From positions 1-9,916 of the forward strand of contig SKTJ01000165.1 in the NCBI GenBank assembly GCA_007122565.1: a DNA stretch of 9,916 nucleotides, in the 5' to 3' direction. The DNA comes from Syntrophomonadaceae bacterium. Its GTDB lineage: Bacteria; Bacillota; Dethiobacteria; DTU022; UBA8154. Made by a program: the position numbers and the translations under genes. Below are positions 6,245 to 9,916 of this stretch, piece by piece; the stretch's first letter is position 1, and every line of letters begins with the position of its first letter. The notes beneath the pieces are model-generated. The model had not been told where the DNA came from, did no database searches, and saw nothing but the letters and a program-made list of their open reading frames with translations.

Positions 6245-6291
6245 AAGGGGTCGCCCCGGCCTCCATAGACTTCCACTGTCTGTAACCCCTT
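6245..6291. repeat. Inverted repeat between convergent cobD and gerC
   Basis: AAGGGGT (6245-6251) and ACCCCTT (6285-6291) are perfect 7-bp inverted arms around 33 nt. Inside them AGAC (6267-6270) and GTCT (6278-6281) can form a smaller stem. The structure lies 17 bp after the cobD stop. Neither side has a strong T-tract, so a role in termination is only possible. Confidence 0.35.
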
Positions 6292-6323
6292 GGTCAAAAG
6301 AAACCGTAAGTTTGTATAGAATG

Positions 6324-6350
6324 ATCCATCAAGGGTATGGATATTTATTT
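6324..6350 (+). terminator. Weak intrinsic terminator downstream of cobD
   Basis: ATCCAT (6324-6329) pairs with ATGGAT (6337-6342) across a 7-nt loop, followed on the plus strand by ATTTATTTT. The stem is short and AT-rich but the U-rich tail is in the right place to end cobD transcription before it enters the convergent gerC gene. Confidence 0.4.
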
Positions 6351-7492
6351 TAGTAATTTGGGTTTAACAAGCTGCCAAGGCGTTTTATGGTTACATTAAC
6401 TTCCACGTTGATCTCGCTCTGACCAAACGCCCGGGGCCAGTCTTTTCCCCGGAACCACTGGGGATGCTGGATCCGGACGTGTTGGCCAAGGCCTACAAAA
6501 TCTGCTTCACATTCCTGGGATTTCTTTAGTACCTTTAGTATATTGCCTTGAAAGTCACGGGCCAGTGCCTGTTCCAATTCCCGGAAGACTTCCTCCTTTA
6601 AATGGCTGTCCAGGAGCAGGTCCACGTTAAGGCCGGTCAATGTAATGTCCATTTTTATATTGATTACTGCCTTGTCCTGCACGATCCTGCTCTGAACACC
6701 TGCGACATTACTTTGCACAAACCCGGTTAGGATCCTGTTTTCCTGGTCACCATAATCGACGCGGGTATGGAAGCGCCCCCGCTGTATATTGTCAGTAAGT
6801 AACATATAAATAAACGTTTCCGTATCAGAGAGGTATCCTTTCATGCGCCCATCCTCATCAATAATAGCCAGGCCGGCGACGAGAATACCGCTTTGCTCTT
6901 CCTCCGGACCAGTAAGTTCGATTATGGGAATTACGGGGGTAATGCCCCCCGTACTGTAATTAATCCAATAATCTATTGCGTTTATCTCAGGGATTCTCCC
7001 CTCGGTAAAGTTCTGTGTTAAGATATTTGCTAAAAATACTGCTGAGCGGGGCTGCTGCGGAGGGGAGAGGTTAATCACATCCCGGGCAGTGGCCCCGCTG
7101 ATGATGCAGATCCAGGCCGTGGGATTTTTATCCCGGATCTGGTCATACTGGCGCAGGATTTGATGCATAGCACCGTTTTGAGCTGCCGCTTCAGCAAAGA
7201 CAAGCACGTCCACTTTACCCAACACCGGCTGTTGTTGTCTCTGATGTTGCAGATTAATTAAAGCATGGGCCAGTGAATATCCCCTTATAGTGGTGATATC
7301 TCTTATTTCCTCTGCCTCCTCCTCAAAAATAGGGTTGATAAAGGTAATTTCGAATTGTTCCGGCTCTTCTTCCACCATATCAATACCCAGGCCGAAAATG
7401 ACCGCCAGTTCATCGATGATGCGCCAGTCCCAGCAGCCGCTGCTAATGAGCATAGCCAGGAGTAATAGCACGGGTACTGCCTTTTTGATCAC
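6350..7492 (-). CDS. gerAC: Ger(x)C-family spore germination lipoprotein, receptor C subunit
   Basis: This is the C subunit of a nutrient germinant receptor in the spore inner membrane, lipid-anchored on the outer face. It has 380 residues. A lipoprotein signal peptide comes first: MIKKA, a hydrophobic core, then the lipobox LISSGC with the lipidated cysteine at residue 20, followed by WDWRIIDELA, close to the family signature CWDxREI-ELA. The mature part has the N-terminal domain (about 20-200, including IFGLGIDM and TTIRGYSLAHALINL) and the C-terminal domain with GLAIIDEDGRMKGYLSDTET (206-225). It ends in ITIKRLGSLLNPNY-like sequence, as in the family. The start is GTG at 7490-7492 with GGGAGG 10 nt upstream, and it overlaps the gerB stop by 4 bp (GTGA), which suggests translational coupling. 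The symbol only denotes the receptor-subunit class; which germinant is sensed cannot be told. Confidence 0.93.
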   Translation of the reverse strand: MIKKAVPVLLLLAMLISSGCWDWRIIDELAVIFGLGIDMVEEEPEQFEITFINPIFEEEAEEIRDITTIRGYSLAHALINLQHQRQQQPVLGKVDVLVFAEAAAQNGAMHQILRQYDQIRDKNPTAWICIISGATARDVINLSPPQQPRSAVFLANILTQNFTEGRIPEINAIDYWINYSTGGITPVIPIIELTGPEEEQSGILVAGLAIIDEDGRMKGYLSDTETFIYMLLTDNIQRGRFHTRVDYGDQENRILTGFVQSNVAGVQSRIVQDKAVINIKMDITLTGLNVDLLLDSHLKEEVFRELEQALARDFQGNILKVLKKSQECEADFVGLGQHVRIQHPQWFRGKDWPRAFGQSEINVEVNVTIKRLGSLLNPNY

Positions 7493-8589
7493 TTCTGTGT
7501 TTCCTCCCTTTCATCAAGGCCCCGGATCAGGGTTACGCTTAGCAGCAGCAATACCAGGCCCCCCACAAACAACGCCCCCCACGTTCCCACCAGGCTTGCA
7601 AATTCGAATACGGCATATTGACTGAACGGCAGGAGCGTAATGCCGTACAATACGGGCAGCAGAAGCAGGATCCAGAGGTTGAAATAGCGCCCCCCCGTGA
7701 TGACGGCACTGGTAGCCGCAGCCGCATAATACTGCACCGCAACCAGGCCAATGATTTTTGCGGTCATGATAAAGAGGAAGATGTTATCGAAACGCTCGAT
7801 AATTTGCAAACTGGCTGTACTCAGGTATGACATTAGGGGCCAGACTTGCAGTATTGTTTTTTCCACTCCCAGTGAGGCATAAGTGAACAGGGTGAGACCC
7901 GTATAAAATATAATAAGCAGCATTACCGTCATTAAATATAAACGTAAAACCTTGCCCCGGTTGACGAAGAGGGGGAAAAAGATGAACAGTACTTCAATAC
8001 CTAAAAAAGCAAAGGGCAATTGGCCCATCCCCCCCAGCACCGCCGCCAAACCTTCTGCTCCCACCGGCCGTACGTTGATGAAATTTGCCTCGGGGAGGGG
8101 TAATAAGAGGATCAGCACCACGAGTCCCACAAAATAAAAAATAAGTTCCGTGTAGCGCCCCAGGGGGACCGGGCCCTGCAGGGTGATATAGATTAGGGGA
8201 ATTAACATGGAAACGATTAAAACGGACTGGGGTGTCCAGAATAAGACCCATGTTTTGGTTACTTCCCCAAATATTAAGAGGGTTGTTCCCCCCAGCAGCA
8301 ATGCATAGGCCACATAGGCTGCCGATACCATGATACCAAGTGGTTTTCCCAGGATGAGCATACTGAATTCAGGCAGAATACGCCGGGGGAAACGGCTGCA
8401 TAAATAATAAATGAGGACGGCCGCCGCCAGGGCAACGCAGCCTCCCAGGACGATACTGATCCAGCCGTCTCTGCCTGCAGCTTCGGCGACGCTGCGGGGT
8501 AAAAAGATAATACTGGTTCCCGATGCGGCTACAAAGATCAGGGCAATCAGTTGAAAATCGGAAAGGCCGTTTTTGCTCAGATCTTTCAT
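7489..8589 (-). CDS. gerAB: GerAB/ArcD/ProY-family transporter-like subunit, receptor B subunit
   Basis: This is the integral membrane B subunit of a spore germinant receptor, related to amino acid permeases of the APC superfamily and thought to bind the germinant. The 366 residues give about ten hydrophobic segments, near 12-31, 43-64, 84-108, 119-138, 145-164, 187-209, 217-239, 268-290, 304-322 and 333-354. The opening GLSDFQLIALIF and the GTSIIFLPRSVAEAAGRDGW segment (24-43) are typical of spore GerAB proteins. The ATG start at 8587-8589 overlaps the final gerA stop by 4 bp (ATGA). Its own ribosome binding site is poor, with GGGGG about 14 nt upstream, so normal expression probably depends on ribosomes finishing gerA. 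That matters because gerA carries a premature stop 219 bp upstream. Confidence 0.93.
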   Translation of the reverse strand: MKDLSKNGLSDFQLIALIFVAASGTSIIFLPRSVAEAAGRDGWISIVLGGCVALAAAVLIYYLCSRFPRRILPEFSMLILGKPLGIMVSAAYVAYALLLGGTTLLIFGEVTKTWVLFWTPQSVLIVSMLIPLIYITLQGPVPLGRYTELIFYFVGLVVLILLLPLPEANFINVRPVGAEGLAAVLGGMGQLPFAFLGIEVLFIFFPLFVNRGKVLRLYLMTVMLLIIFYTGLTLFTYASLGVEKTILQVWPLMSYLSTASLQIIERFDNIFLFIMTAKIIGLVAVQYYAAAATSAVITGGRYFNLWILLLLPVLYGITLLPFSQYAVFEFASLVGTWGALFVGGLVLLLLSVTLIRGLDEREETQK

Positions 8590-9916
8590 TTTTTGTTCTG
8601 TTTCCCCCTTTGTTGGCGTACAATATTTCGCTCTGCTAAGAGATTAGGCCGCTGCAGCATCTTCCTCCAGGGACGGCGGTAGAGGTGATCCCCCATATCC
8701 CCCATACGCAGAGGCGCCACCGGCGAAAGATAGGGTACTCCGAAAGACTGGAGACTGCATAAATGGGCCAGGATCACCATCCAGGTGACCATAATACCGA
8801 AGCCTCAGAGGACGCCTCCCATCACTAAGAGGGGAAAGCGCAGGTAGCGCAGGGGCAGGGAGGCTTCAAAATTGGGGATACTGAAGCTGGCCAGGAAACT
8901 TAAGGCCACCACGATCAGCAGCATTGGGCTGACGAGGCGCGCTTCAAGTACGGCCTGGCCCAGGACGAGGGCGCCTACAATGCCGATGGTGCCGCCGATG
9001 GGGCCGGGGAGGCGCAGGCTGGCTTCCCGGATGAGCTCCACAGATAATTCCAGGAATAAAGCCTCCACAAAAGGGACAAAGGGAACACCCTGACGGGCTT
9101 CGGCGATAAAAGTAATAAAATCCCGCGGGATTATCTCGTAGTGAAAGGTAACAATAGCGGTGTAGGTGGCTGTAAGGGTTGTGGCAATAAAGAAACTAAA
9201 TAAACGAAGACTGCGTGTAAAGGTGGCAAAGACGGGATGAATGTAGAAATCCTCGGGGCTGTGGTTAAAGTCTGCAAAGGTTGCAGGAATAATTTTGGCA
9301 AAGGGGCTGCCTTCAGATAAAAGTACCACTTTCCCCTGGAGCAGCTCACCTGCAACCTTATCCGGCCGTTCCGTGTTCAACTGCAGGGGAAAAGGGGACC
9401 AGGTCTTTTCACTGATTAACTCCCCGATGGCCCCCGGTTCCAGGATGCCGTCAATATTGATTGCTTCAAGGCGCGCTTCCACCTCTTGCAGCAGCTCGGG
9501 ATCAGCCACATCATCAATGTACATCAGGGCTATCCTGGTGGCCGTCCTGCTGCCAATTTCCATAAATTTTACCTTCAGTGAAGGGGTGGGCAGACGGCGA
9601 CGCACCAGTCCCAGGTTTGTCTTTAATAATTCCGTGAACCCCTCCCGGGGACCCTGGATGATCCGCTCCTGAGTTGGTTCTTCCACGGCACGGGTCGGTG
9701 ACTGGCGGGTCTCTAGCAGCAGTGCTTGTGGATTTCCATCCACAAGAAGCAGTGTTTTCCCCAGCAGCACCTGTGTTTTTGCCTCATCCAGATTACTGTG
9801 CCACTCCGCTTCACCCACGCTGATTAAATCCAGCGCTGTGTGAACTTTTTTGTTTGTCTCCTGTTGTGCGGTCAAACCGGTAATAATATCACGGTTAACA
9901 ATATCGCTGTTTGACA
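8586..9916 (-). pseudogene. gerAA: GerA-family germinant receptor A subunit, interrupted by an in-frame TGA; 5' end outside the window
   Basis: The A subunit of the germinant receptor has a soluble N-terminal domain followed by membrane helices. Codons are open from the right edge (SNSDIVNRDIITG, then LISVGE and TLLLVDG), so the true start lies beyond 9916. After 369 visible residues, within YLRFPLLVMGGVL, a TGA occurs at 8805-8807. The same frame then continues for 72 codons as GFGIMVTWMVILAHL and SFGVPYLSPVAPLR, clear GerA C-terminus, and stops at 8586-8588 on the gerB ATG. The other expected parts are present: RTATRIALMYIDDVADPEL in the soluble domain, the membrane segment FSFFIATTLTATYTAIVTF, then RLPGPIGGTIGIVGALVLGQA. 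Family members usually have glycine at the TGA position, so a single GGA-to-TGA change explains it. The truncated protein would end in the middle of its last helix. A base-call error would also explain the stop, in which case the gene is intact. Confidence 0.85.

Noticed and set aside
6094..6297. A small minus-strand frame in the cobD-gerC gap.
   Set aside because: Most of it is antisense to the cobD 3' end, and there is no ribosome binding site or protein likeness.
8586..8792. A separate small gene starting at the ATG-like MVTWMVILAHL and ending on gerB.
   Set aside because: It is in the same frame as gerA and its sequence is the GerA C-terminus, so it is the tail of the interrupted gene, not an independent one.
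8772..8807. Selenocysteine insertion at the gerA TGA: 14 nt after the TGA the message can form a 7-bp stem (8784-8790 with 8772-8778, one G-U pair) with a 5-nt loop containing G.
   Set aside because: The spacing is loosely SECIS-like, but such small hairpins are common by chance, the position is normally glycine in a membrane helix, and no Sec-containing GerA is known to me. A covariance SECIS search plus presence of selA/selB in the genome would be needed to revive it.

Overview
The window reads as a chromosomal segment of an endospore-forming, probably anaerobic Firmicute, most likely a clostridial (Peptococcaceae-type) organism. The grounds are a gerA-gerB-gerC spore germination operon, a CymR-type Rrf2 regulator beside cysK, strong AGGAGG-type ribosome binding sites with frequent GTG starts, moderate GC content, and anaerobe-type cobalamin genes. 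The genus cannot be fixed from the sequence alone.

Layout, left to right. (1) Sulfur/Moco block on the minus strand, 1-1935: cymR, then cysK behind a good sigma-A promoter, then an XdhC-family gene that runs off the left edge only 17 bp after cysK. Two similar AT-rich operator candidates sit on either side of the cysK promoter. In Bacillus, CymR represses cysteine genes as a complex with CysK, so a local feedback circuit is plausible. (2) Cobalamin block, 2002-6227: cobQ on the minus strand, divergent from cbiB and cobD on the plus strand. These three proteins serve adjacent late steps: side-chain amidation to cobyric acid (CobQ), formation of aminopropanol phosphate (CobD), and attachment of that linker (CbiB). 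I see no B12-riboswitch signature in the cobQ/cbiB gap. The 239-bp gap between cbiB and cobD holds two GC-rich hairpins and two tracts of 7-bp tandem repeats. (3) Spore germination receptor operon on the minus strand, 6350-9916: gerA (5' end beyond the right edge), gerB, gerC, with 4-bp stop/start overlaps. It converges on cobD.

The most striking single observation is an in-frame TGA inside gerA at 8805-8807. It is followed by 72 intact codons of recognisable GerA C-terminus that end exactly on the gerB start. This looks like a recent nonsense mutation (or a base-call error), since gene order and overlaps are preserved. I found no insertion sequence, CRISPR array, tRNA, rRNA or clear novel defence-type system. 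Most of the window is ordinary metabolic and sporulation DNA.

Several start sites were chosen by ribosome-binding-site spacing and differ from the longest possible frame: cymR at 1935, cobQ at 3543, cbiB at 3802 and cobD at 5055.
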